From: CAZVWJ01 sp964631325
GTDB taxonomy: Bacteria > T1Sed10-126
Reading direction: 5' to 3'
NCBI GenBank assembly: GCA_964631325.1
Contig: CAZVWJ010000096.1
Span: 1 to 5,050 of the forward strand
DNA length: 5,050 nt
Shown: piece by piece, positions 1 to 5,047 of the stretch
Numbering within the stretch: the stretch's first letter is position 1
How the letters are laid out: each line of letters begins with the position of its first letter
The notes under the pieces: model-generated
Database searches by the model: none
Told to the model about the DNA's origin: nothing
Seen by the model: the letters and a program-made list of their open reading frames with translations, nothing else
Program-made: the position numbers and the translations under genes

Positions 1-43
1 TAAAAACTGTGAGGCTGGCACTGTGGGAATGGTTGGTAGCTAA

Positions 44-158
44 AGTTTAAAGTTTAACTCCGACCCCAAAACTAAGGAACACAAAAAGGGGAACACCATC
101 TCTCTGGAGGAAGCCGGAGGAAGCCGCAGAAAAGCGCGGACTCGATCTGAATGAGTGA
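44..158 (+). pseudogene. Antitoxin remnant of a type II TA pair, frameshifted
   Basis: The peptide EEAAEKRGLDLNE is read in the third frame up to a TGA at 156-158 and overlaps the toxin start at 151 by 8 bases, the usual antitoxin-then-toxin coupling. It resembles the C-terminal tail of small antitoxins that precede RelE/ParE toxins. The preceding part, NTISLEEA, lies in the second frame (92-115). The two frames meet at a perfect 10-bp tandem duplication, GGAGGAAGCC at 106-115 and 116-125. Removing one copy restores a continuous ISLEEAAEKRGLDLNE. Upstream, the second frame is open only back to the TAA at 41-43 and contains no start codon, so the N-terminal, partner- or DNA-binding part is also lost. 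The gene is judged non-functional. The exact antitoxin family cannot be told from this tail. Confidence 0.6.
106..125 (+). repeat. 10-bp tandem duplication (GGAGGAAGCC x2)
   Basis: Two exact adjacent copies lie at 106-115 and 116-125. The length is not a multiple of three, and the duplication sits exactly where the antitoxin reading frame shifts. It is therefore the probable inactivating lesion, of the kind produced by replication slippage. Confidence 0.8.
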
Positions 159-453
159 TTCGGACCATCAAGTTGCATTAACTCCACGTGCCGATGATGA
201 TCTTGATCATTTTCCCGGAGATGAAGAAACTATCATCCAACAACTTACGTCTCTTTCGGAGGCACCGAAATCCGGGAAACCGCTTTCTGGTGATCTATCC
301 GGCACTTACTCAATTCCCCTGAATATTTCCGCAACCGGATAGCACCGCGCCGCCTATGTACTGGATGAAGAACAGCGTGAATGTCTTGTCTTTCTCATCG
401 GCACTCGTGAAAACTTTTACGACGAGGCCCGCCGCCGCGCCACGGCACTATAG
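151..453 (+). pseudogene. RelE/ParE-family toxin, interrupted by an in-frame stop
   Basis: The frame from ATG 151 reads VALTPRADDDLDHF near the N-terminus and KSGKPLSGDLSGTYS in the middle. It then meets TAG at 340-342 and continues in the same frame with HRAAYVLDEEQRECLVFLIG and TRENFYDEARRRATAL to a TAG at 451-453. This is the order seen in the RelE/ParE superfamily, ribosome-dependent mRNA endonucleases or gyrase poisons: an N-terminal LTPxAxxDL helix, the P-x-x-G-K-x-L-x-G segment, the YRxxYxxD strand and the terminal G-x-R-x-x-x-Y-x-x-A helix. Without the internal stop it would be 100 residues, normal for the family. The stop removes the C-terminal strands and helix that carry the conserved residues, so the 63-residue product should be inactive. 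One base change (TAT to TAG) could explain it. Family assignment is fairly secure; whether it was RelE-like or ParE-like is not. Confidence 0.75.
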
Positions 454-682
454 AACTTGCCCTCCTCGGTAATCTTACTGATAAATTCAGATCTCAGTTG
501 TTTTTCTCCCAAGTGCGGGCTGATGTATGGAGTGCCTAAAACAAATCAATAACTAAAAAATTCAAAGTACGATACTACGAATTTCTATGTTTTTCGTTTT
601 TTAGGGAATTGGTACTTCATCATTTACGAGTCGTTTGATATGAAATATACTTAATTGTCTTCTCCCACAGTTCCCTTTACAA
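454..682. other. Non-coding spacer after the dead TA pair
   Basis: No credible reading frame is present on either strand. It is AT-rich, especially 540-660. The notable contents are one copy of the 32-bp bracketing repeat (546-577) and the motif GAGTCGTTT at 628-636, which is complementary to AAACGACTC in the first hairpin arm at 742-750. No promoter could be assigned. Confidence 0.6.
546..577 (+). repeat. Left copy of a 32-bp imperfect direct repeat
   Basis: The segment begins TCAATAACT and ends AAAGTACGATACTA. It matches 4895-4926 at 27 of 32 aligned positions with no gaps, including an identical 9-mer (TCAATAACT) and an identical 12-mer (AAAGTACGATAC). The two copies lie in the same orientation, about 4.35 kb apart, on either side of the ATPase gene and the AbiE-type operon. 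Function is unknown. It may be a dispersed intergenic repeat or the scar of an insertion boundary. Confidence 0.6.
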
Positions 683-710
683 ATCAGAAGCACTTTCTGG
701 TAACCGGATT

Positions 711-754
711 TTTTGAGTCGTCTTGAGCCTGGATGGCTCTTAAACGACTCAAAA
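711..754 (+). repeat. Hairpin 1, 11-bp stem
   Basis: TTTTGAGTCGT (711-721) is the exact complement of ACGACTCAAAA (744-754). Inside it GAGCC (725-729) pairs with GGCTC (735-739) across a 5-base loop. The A and T runs at the stem base make it terminator-like on either strand, but no functional gene reads into it from the left. Confidence 0.75.
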
Positions 755-761
755 CCTCGGA

Positions 762-835
762 GCCCAGCAGTCAATCGGGGCGTTGCAGAGTAAATTCTAC
801 AGCTCCCACTGGTTGTGCCCGATTGACTGCTGGGC
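762..835 (+). repeat. Hairpin 2, 18-bp perfect stem with 38-base loop
   Basis: GCCCAGCAGTCAATCGGG (762-779) is the exact reverse complement of CCCGATTGACTGCTGGGC (818-835). The 38-base loop (780-817) has no further strong pairing. The stem is much more GC-rich than its surroundings and has no T tract after it, so it is not a standard terminator. An 18-bp perfect match across a 38-base loop is unlikely by chance. Confidence 0.85.
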
Positions 836-933
836 GAGAATGAGGTTAGTAGAGAGAGCTTCTGATAAGGAATAATCTGTAACCAGAACCCTGGGAGAGT
901 ACAACTTAATATTACTAATCGAACTTGATTAAA

Positions 934-940
934 TGAGGAG
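934..940 (+). promoter_or_regulatory. Ribosome binding site for the ATPase gene
   Basis: TGAGGAG lies 8 bases before the ATG at 949 and decides the start. A GTG at 940-942 is in the same frame but its first base is part of this Shine-Dalgarno sequence, so it cannot be the real start. Confidence 0.75.
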
Positions 941-948
941 TGTACACA

Positions 949-2082
949 ATGAAAAATCCCTTTAAATACGGAGAAATTGTGGCTGAGGAGTCTTTTTGCA
1001 ACAGGGAAACGGAACAGCGAGAATTAAAAGAGCACATGGAAAGCGGGCAAAATGTGCTGGTTTTATCCGAGCGCCGCATGGGAAAAACTTCTCTTTTGAG
1101 GGTAATCATGGATGAAATGACAGAAGCGGATTACTCCTGTGCATATATTGATTTACTACCTACTGAAAATCGAGTTGATTTTGCTGAACGGCTGGCGAAG
1201 TCTTTTGCCGAAACGCTTCAGTCGCCGGTCGAAAATATTTTAAAAACGGTAAAGGACTGGTTTAGTGGTTTTCGGTTTACCCCGGAGTATGACACTGCGA
1301 CGGACTCTATTAGTTTTTCCGTCAATTTTCAGGGCAACGAGAATAAACTTGAACTTGATAAAGTTCTCGCGGTTCCTGAAAAGATTTCTGAGCGTCGGGA
1401 AACCGGCGTGATTGTGGTATTTGATGAGATTCAACAAATCAAACAATATCCGGATGATTTTGTTGAACGAAAGCTGCGTTCGGTTATCCAACACCATCCG
1501 GATGTGACGTATATTTTTCTGGGCAGCCGGCGGCATGTAGTGGAGGATATGTTTCTTGAACAAAGTAGTCCTTTCTATCGTTCTTCAAAAACATATCCTT
1601 TGGAGCCCATTGCTGGCGATGATTGGATTCCTTTTTTACAAAAACATTTCCAGGCGGGGGAGCGGAAAGTAACGGTTGAATTCCTGGAGGATATTTGTGA
1701 ACTCACCGAAGGCCATCCCTATTATACTCAGCATTTGTGCAGTGTAATATGGGGTTTAACGGAACCCGGGGATATCCTGGACGACGAATTACTGCAGGCA
1801 GCTATGGAACGTATTTTAAGCGAAGAGGATTATACCTATACCTCGATAATAGAATCGCTTACCACAAACCAGCGGAAACTTTTAATTGCGTTGGCTGAGG
1901 AGGAAAAAGAATCTCCAAAAATATATTCTGAAAATTTTAGAAATAAGCACAGACTGGGAAATTCCTCAACGGTAGATACTGCGAAGAAAGCCCTGTTAAA
2001 GCGTGGACTGCTGGATGTTGAGGAAAAAAATGTTTTCATCGTTGACAGATTTTTCAAGCGTTGGATTTGTAGAAGATATTGA
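949..2082 (+). CDS. Orphan AAA/STAND-type ATPase with C-terminal winged helix
   Basis: The protein has 377 residues from ATG 949, chosen because TGAGGAG is correctly spaced before it. The start, NPFKYGEIV followed by FCNRETE at 16-22, is the opening typical of COG1672-like predicted ATPases. The P-loop at 40-48 (SERRMGKTS) keeps G45, K46 and T47 but has Ser in place of the first Gly, a substitution I recall as common in this group. Walker B is VIVVFDE at 154-160, with D159 and E160 for metal binding and catalysis. A sensor-like segment, YIFLGSRRH, covers 188-196, and the family motif EGHPYYTQHLC covers 254-264. Residues from about 300 to the end (NQRKLLIALA, then STVDTAKKALLKRGLL and the closing FIVDRFFKRWI) form a winged-helix-like domain. 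There is no signal peptide or membrane segment, so it is cytoplasmic. Such proteins are thought to be nucleotide-dependent molecular switches, mostly without a known role. It appears full length and monocistronic. A link to the downstream toxin-antitoxin operon is only positional. Confidence 0.85.
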   Translation: MKNPFKYGEIVAEESFCNRETEQRELKEHMESGQNVLVLSERRMGKTSLLRVIMDEMTEADYSCAYIDLLPTENRVDFAERLAKSFAETLQSPVENILKTVKDWFSGFRFTPEYDTATDSISFSVNFQGNENKLELDKVLAVPEKISERRETGVIVVFDEIQQIKQYPDDFVERKLRSVIQHHPDVTYIFLGSRRHVVEDMFLEQSSPFYRSSKTYPLEPIAGDDWIPFLQKHFQAGERKVTVEFLEDICELTEGHPYYTQHLCSVIWGLTEPGDILDDELLQAAMERILSEEDYTYTSIIESLTTNQRKLLIALAEEEKESPKIYSENFRNKHRLGNSSTVDTAKKALLKRGLLDVEEKNVFIVDRFFKRWICRRY

Positions 2083-2186
2083 AAGTGTTTTTCAGGATTA
2101 TATCAAGAGTCGGCGGGATGAAATCCCTAATTTACCCGGCAATTCCACTGACAAACACAGAGCTCAGTCGTATTATTTCCTCGGCT
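2083..2186. other. Short spacer between ATPase and repeat array
   Basis: No terminator and no convincing gene are visible. Another frame runs through here from within the ATPase 3' end and reads FVEDIESVFQDYIKSRRDEI (from about 2063), which looks mildly protein-like. It has no start of its own, and the ATPase ends in the normal family way at 2082. Confidence 0.4.
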
Positions 2187-2535
2187 GTAACGAGAATTCG
2201 TGCAGATTAGTGCAGATTAGTGGACCAAGAACTTGCCCTTGAATTTGTATTTTTAATCTGTGTAATCCCTGTAATCTGTGGATCAAGAACTTGCCCTTGA
2301 ATTTGTATTTTTAATCTGTGTAATCAGTGTAATCTGTGGACCAAGAATTTGAACTTGAATTTGTGTTTTTAATCCATGTAATCTGTGGACCAAGAAACGT
2401 TTGAACGCTAACACAGTAACGAGAATTCGTGCAGATTAGTGGACAAAGAACTCGCCCTTGAATTTGTATTTTTAATCTGTGTAATCCGTGTAATCTGTGG
2501 ACCAATGCACTTGCCTTGAAGTTGAACTTGAATCT
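2187..2535. repeat. Degenerate tandem repeat array, 58-bp period
   Basis: Units beginning TGGACCAAGAACTTGCCCTT start at 2221, 2279, 2337, 2386, 2440 and 2498. Spacings of 58, 58, 49, (54, interrupted) and 58 bases show a 58-bp unit, one copy lacking a 9-base subunit. Inside each unit a 9-bp repeat runs AATCTGTGT, AATCCGTGT, AATCTGTGG. A 24-base segment from GTAACGAG to CAGATTAG is repeated exactly at 2187-2210 and 2416-2439 and heads each of two blocks. In the first block its last ten bases, TGCAGATTAG, are duplicated at 2211-2220. Repeats built on TGTAATCTGTGG are familiar from intergenic regions of many environmental bacteria, and their translations (TDYTDYTD-like) are spurious. Role unknown. 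Confidence 0.85.
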
Positions 2536-2606
2536 ATTAGATCCCCCCAATCTGCGCCCTCAGCGAGCCGAGGAAAGCTTTAGGATAGGTATATTCTTTA
2601 CTGAAG

Positions 2607-2628
2607 TTTATTCATTATAGTGAATAAA
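2607..2628. promoter_or_regulatory. 22-bp near-perfect palindrome, candidate operator of the AbiE-type operon
   Basis: TTTATTCA (2607-2614) and TGAATAAA (2621-2628) flank TTATAG. Ten of the eleven base pairs of the full 22-bp palindrome match. It lies just upstream of the predicted promoter of an operon whose first gene is a winged-helix antitoxin, and AbiEi antitoxins are known to bind inverted repeats upstream of their own operon. The right arm contains the TGAATA motif that recurs three more times before the gene. Binding by the encoded protein is inferred. Confidence 0.55.
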
Positions 2629-2635
2629 AAATAAC

Positions 2636-2664
2636 TTGAATATTAACTGAATATCCGGTATATT
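2636..2664 (+). promoter_or_regulatory. Sigma-70-type promoter of the AbiE-type operon
   Basis: TTGAAT at 2636-2641 and TATATT at 2659-2664 are separated by exactly 17 bases, a good match to the -35/-10 consensus. The predicted transcript would start around 2671, close to the gene. TGAATA copies at 2637, 2648 and 2664 overlap the -35 box, the spacer and the edge of the -10 box, so a protein bound there would block polymerase. An imperfect inverted repeat (2650-2664) also covers the -10. Confidence 0.5.
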
Positions 2665-2698
2665 GAATAAAGAGAAAATTTGAATGAAAGGGAAATTT

Positions 2699-3772
2699 AT
2701 GAATCCAAATCAAGCCCAGGCAAAGAAGATCATCCAAAAAATAATCTCAAATTGGCTTCGGTGTCAGCCAGAGAGGATTGAGGTTGCGAATACAAAAGCG
2801 AACAAAAATCAGGCAGTGGAACATCGGCGTTTGGACCTTCCGGATGATTACTCATTTAGAGTAATTTACCGCAAGGGTGTCAATTCAACACAACTACGCT
2901 CTCTTTTTGAACGGATCCATAATTTAGATCCTCAAAAAAGGGTCCCCCCTTTTCTATTGGTCCTTCCCTATTTCACGCCGGCAATTAAAGAAAATTGTCA
3001 AAAGTATGACATCAATTGGATGGACCTTTGTGGAAACGCTCAAATTAAGAATGAAAACCTGATTATCAATATCCAGGGCAAAAAAAACAGGTTCAAGGAA
3101 ACTGACGAAAACACATCCATTTATACAGGTAAACGCAGTCGTGTGGTACGGCGGCTTCTTCTGGATCCAAAAGAAGCATTCTCACAGAAAACATTAGCTT
3201 CTGAAACAAATTTAAGCCAGCCAACCATTAGCCGCACCTGCAAAAAGCTGGTCAAAAAGGGGGTTGTGGAACGAATTAAAAAACCCAAACGTTCCTTATA
3301 CAAAATCAAGTATCCTTACGAGGTACTGCGGGACTGGGAACAAAACTATCAATTTTTTGCCCATGACATTACACGAGGGATCGTTGCCGGAAAAACTGCT
3401 CTTGAAACCATGTCGAAAGTTTCCAGTGCTTTAGAAAAAAATAATATTAATGACCATGCATTTACGGGACCGGGCGCTGGAAGTTTGTGGACCGATATTT
3501 CAAAGGTGCGGACCTGTATAGTTTATTTGCCATTTTTTCCCGATAAATCCCTGCTCCAACAAATTTCCTTTGAAAAGAGCGCTCGCGGAGCAAATTTATG
3601 GCTTGTTGTACCAAAAGACAACGGTGTTATGATGGGCCAGACAAAAAGCAAAAGCATCACAACTGTGGCCCCTGTTCAGCTTTATCTTGATCTTGTGAGT
3701 TCAGGAATTGAGCGGAGCAAAGAGATTGCACAGTCTATTTTAGAAAACAAAATACCTTTCTCTGAGAAATGA
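2699..3772 (+). CDS. AbiEi-like antitoxin and autoregulator of a type IV toxin-antitoxin system
   Basis: The protein has 357 residues from ATG 2699, chosen because AAGGGA lies 5 bases before it. An in-frame ATG at 2684 would add five residues with a weaker site. Residues 81-125 (RVPPFLLVLPYFTPAIKENC, then INWMDLCGNAQI) carry a P-Y-x-x-P and DLxGNA pattern I associate with the N-terminal half of AbiEi-annotated regulators. Residues about 145-200 (SRVVRRLLLDP, SQKTLASETNLSQPTISRTC, KKLVKKGVVER) are a winged helix-turn-helix with recognition helix near SQPTISR. The C-terminal third (GAGSLWTDI, then RGANLWLVVPKDNGVMMG and APVQLYLDLVSSG) matches the AbiEi_2-like domain ending in PVQLYLDL. In this architecture the helix-turn-helix is central, not N-terminal as in the classic streptococcal AbiEi. 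It probably represses the operon and neutralises the downstream nucleotidyltransferase. No membrane segments. Family call is good; the antitoxin role is inferred from family and gene order. Confidence 0.8.
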   Translation: MNPNQAQAKKIIQKIISNWLRCQPERIEVANTKANKNQAVEHRRLDLPDDYSFRVIYRKGVNSTQLRSLFERIHNLDPQKRVPPFLLVLPYFTPAIKENCQKYDINWMDLCGNAQIKNENLIINIQGKKNRFKETDENTSIYTGKRSRVVRRLLLDPKEAFSQKTLASETNLSQPTISRTCKKLVKKGVVERIKKPKRSLYKIKYPYEVLRDWEQNYQFFAHDITRGIVAGKTALETMSKVSSALEKNNINDHAFTGPGAGSLWTDISKVRTCIVYLPFFPDKSLLQQISFEKSARGANLWLVVPKDNGVMMGQTKSKSITTVAPVQLYLDLVSSGIERSKEIAQSILENKIPFSEK

Positions 3773-3779
3773 CGCCTTA

Positions 3780-4661
3780 ATGGAACGCAAACCGAACGCA
3801 AGTGGTTACGATCCGGACAAAATTAAAATCGTAAAACAACTGGCCCTGCATCTGGCGACGATTATGGGGGACCTGCAAAACGACCTCATTGTGGTCGGCG
3901 GATGTGTTCCAGCGTTACTAATAGATCAACCGGAAGAGGGCACCTATGAAGAAAAACATGTTGGAACACGAGACCTGGATATCGGATTTTCAATTCGTGT
4001 CTTAGATGATGAACTTTACGATGAAATTGCGAATCGCTTGGAAACACACGATTTTCAGCGAACGAAAAAGGATGATGGTAATCTTCGGTCACATCGATGG
4101 AAAACAAAAAAACAGCTATTCAATCTTAGTGTTGACTTTTTGGTCGGTGAAACGAGTGAAACACCCGCGGCCGGTAAAACACAAAATCTGGCACCAAACT
4201 TTTCAGCTGTAGTGGTCCCGGGAATTGACCTCGCCTTCGAAGATAAAAAAAAGATCACATTAAAAGGAGAAACGTTTGCTGGAAATCAAGCCGAACGGGA
4301 CATTTATGTGTGTGGACCGGCCTCTTTTGTTGTTCTAAAAGGACTCGCACTCAAACGTGGTGAAAACAAGGATGCTTACGACTTGTATTACTTCATCCGC
4401 AACTACTCTAAAAAGCAACAGTCTCTTGCGCGTAAACTCAAAAACTTAGAAGAGCTTGATGAGGAGGAATACGTTGCCGAAGCAATCAAATTGATAAAGC
4501 GTGATTTTCAAGATACAGATTATCTTGGGCCAGGAATGGTGGCCGAGTTTATGTTGGGTGAAAACTATCAAGAATCTGACCGGGAAGAGAAAATTCGAGC
4601 TGATAGTTATATATTCATAAAGCAGTTTGTCGATAAATTTGAGGAAGAATCTACGGGATGA
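3780..4661 (+). CDS. AbiEii-like nucleotidyltransferase toxin of a type IV toxin-antitoxin system
   Basis: The 293-residue protein starts at ATG 3780, 7 bases after the antitoxin stop. The ribosome site is weak (GAGAAA at 3764-3769), suggesting translational coupling. The DNA polymerase beta-type nucleotidyltransferase core is visible: LIVVGGCVPALL at 36-47 with G40-G41, then TRDLDIGF at 63-70 with the metal-binding pair D65 and D67, and a third acidic strand LSVDFL with D119. Residues 184-203 (VVLKGLALKR, then NKDAYDLYYF) match the AbiEii-type helical motif K-x(n)-KDxxDL with K187, K197, D198 and D201. The remainder is charged and helical and may contact the substrate or partner. Known relatives (AbiEii, MenT) bind nucleotides, and MenT toxins modify tRNA ends, halting translation. 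The substrate here is unknown. All expected catalytic acids are present, so it looks active. It is soluble, with no signal or membrane segment. Confidence 0.82.
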   Translation: MERKPNASGYDPDKIKIVKQLALHLATIMGDLQNDLIVVGGCVPALLIDQPEEGTYEEKHVGTRDLDIGFSIRVLDDELYDEIANRLETHDFQRTKKDDGNLRSHRWKTKKQLFNLSVDFLVGETSETPAAGKTQNLAPNFSAVVVPGIDLAFEDKKKITLKGETFAGNQAERDIYVCGPASFVVLKGLALKRGENKDAYDLYYFIRNYSKKQQSLARKLKNLEELDEEEYVAEAIKLIKRDFQDTDYLGPGMVAEFMLGENYQESDREEKIRADSYIFIKQFVDKFEEESTG

Positions 4662-4689
4662 TAACAAACCGAAGTTCAGAGGTTTAGCC

Positions 4690-4729
4690 CACATTATGCA
4701 CGAAATTCTAGAATTTCATGCATAATGTG
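4690..4729. repeat. 40-bp palindrome after the operon, possible terminator or protein-binding site
   Basis: The sequence is symmetric about 4709/4710. CACATTATGCA at 4690-4700 mirrors TGCATAATGTG at 4719-4729, and GAAATTCTAGAATTTC at 4702-4717 is itself a perfect 16-bp palindrome. Only the pair 4701/4718 breaks the symmetry, so 19 of 20 pairs match. It starts 28 bases after the toxin stop codon. As RNA it would form a hairpin with a tiny CTAG loop and could end transcription from both sides, but it lacks a strong T tract. As DNA it would suit a dimeric binding protein or recombinase. Confidence 0.75.
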
Positions 4730-4839
4730 TATTTACGATACAGCACTCAAGTCTGTATAACCAAATAAATCAAGTTATAATATTAGCCTAAAAAATCACA
4801 GGCTGTTTTAAGGGAATATATTTGTTCTGCTTGAAGGCT

Positions 4840-4888
4840 GTCCTTCGGACGGATAATTCACGACAGTTACGCTGTCGCGAATTATCCG
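4840..4888. repeat. Double hairpin element
   Basis: A small hairpin, GTCC (4840-4843) with GGAC (4847-4850), abuts a larger one in which CGGATAATTC (4850-4859) pairs with GAATTATCCG (4879-4888). After one mismatch CGACAG (4861-4866) pairs with CTGTCG (4872-4877) across the loop TTACG. The two stems share base 4850. No T run follows, so it resembles a REP-like intergenic palindrome more than a terminator. Confidence 0.7.
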
Positions 4889-4894
4889 GGTTAG

Positions 4895-4926
4895 TCAATA
4901 ACTTAAAATCTTAAAGTACGATACCA
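4895..4926 (+). repeat. Right copy of the 32-bp imperfect direct repeat
   Basis: This matches 546-577 in the same orientation with 27 of 32 positions identical. It directly follows the double hairpin element, whereas the left copy has no such hairpin beside it. Similarity stops at both ends of the 32 bases. Confidence 0.6.
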
Positions 4927-4945
4927 TCCGTCTTGTTGCACCTGC

Positions 4946-5047
4946 TCGCCTCTTCGAGTCTTTCCCCGCTTTCCTTTGCGTCTTTGCGCCTTTGCGTTAA
5001 TATTGTTGTCCTGGATTTCGTATTCTAGGTTTTCGCCTCTTCGCCTC
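4946..5047. repeat. Low-complexity 8-bp repeats
   Basis: CTTTGCGT, CTTTGCGC and CTTTGCGT run in tandem at 4974-4997. TTCGCCTC is doubled at 5032-5047, and TCGCCTCTTCG occurs at 4946-4956 and 5033-5043. Such CTTTGCG repeats are widely scattered between genes of environmental bacteria, and their six-frame translations are spurious. The array may continue beyond the window. Confidence 0.7.

Larger units (their letters stand above)
683..866 (+). repeat. Nested inverted-repeat element (possible three-way-junction RNA or MITE-like element)
   Basis: An outer 9-bp perfect inverted repeat, ATCAGAAGC (683-691) and GCTTCTGAT (858-866), encloses two side-by-side hairpins. The first (711-754) has an 11-bp perfect stem and an inner GAGCC/GGCTC stem. 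The second (762-835) has an 18-bp perfect stem. The whole could fold as a three-way junction. A further imperfect pair lies just inside and outside the outer stem: TTCTGGTAAC (695-704) and GTAACCAGAA (879-888), 9 of 10 complementary. The element ends about 80 bases before the ATPase start. It contains no reading frame. It could be a structured leader RNA, a small RNA gene, or a non-autonomous palindromic mobile element. Confidence 0.5.

Noticed and set aside
3..50. Short open frame at the left edge (KTVRLALWEWLVAKV)
   Set aside because: Fifteen residues with no recognisable family and no visible start. It could be the end of a gene outside the window but cannot be supported.
711..758. Intrinsic terminator for the RelE pair
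   Set aside because: The hairpin has A/T runs, but it lies over 250 bases after the dead toxin and forms part of a larger nested inverted-repeat element.
940..948. GTG start for the ATPase, giving 380 residues
   Set aside because: The GTG overlaps the TGAGGAG ribosome binding site that serves the ATG at 949.
2003..2242. Reading frame overlapping the ATPase 3' end, with protein-like tail FVEDIESVFQDYIKSRRDEI
   Set aside because: It starts inside the ATPase gene in another frame, has no Shine-Dalgarno sequence and runs into the repeat array. The ATPase already ends in the usual family way (DRFFKRWI), so a frameshifted extension is not needed.
2187..2535. Possible CRISPR array
   Set aside because: The units are contiguous tandem copies with a 58-bp period and internal 9-bp subrepeats. 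There are no unique spacers between identical repeats, and no cas genes are present.
2311..2550. Minus-strand reading frame with STDYTDYTD-like peptide
   Set aside because: It is the translation of the 9-bp subrepeats of the tandem array, a well-known kind of spurious frame. It has no ribosome binding site or domain.
4785..4808. Terminator-like AGCCT/AGGCT hairpin before GTTTTA
   Set aside because: The stem is only 5 bp with a 10-base loop and four T, more than 120 bases after the operon. Too weak to call.
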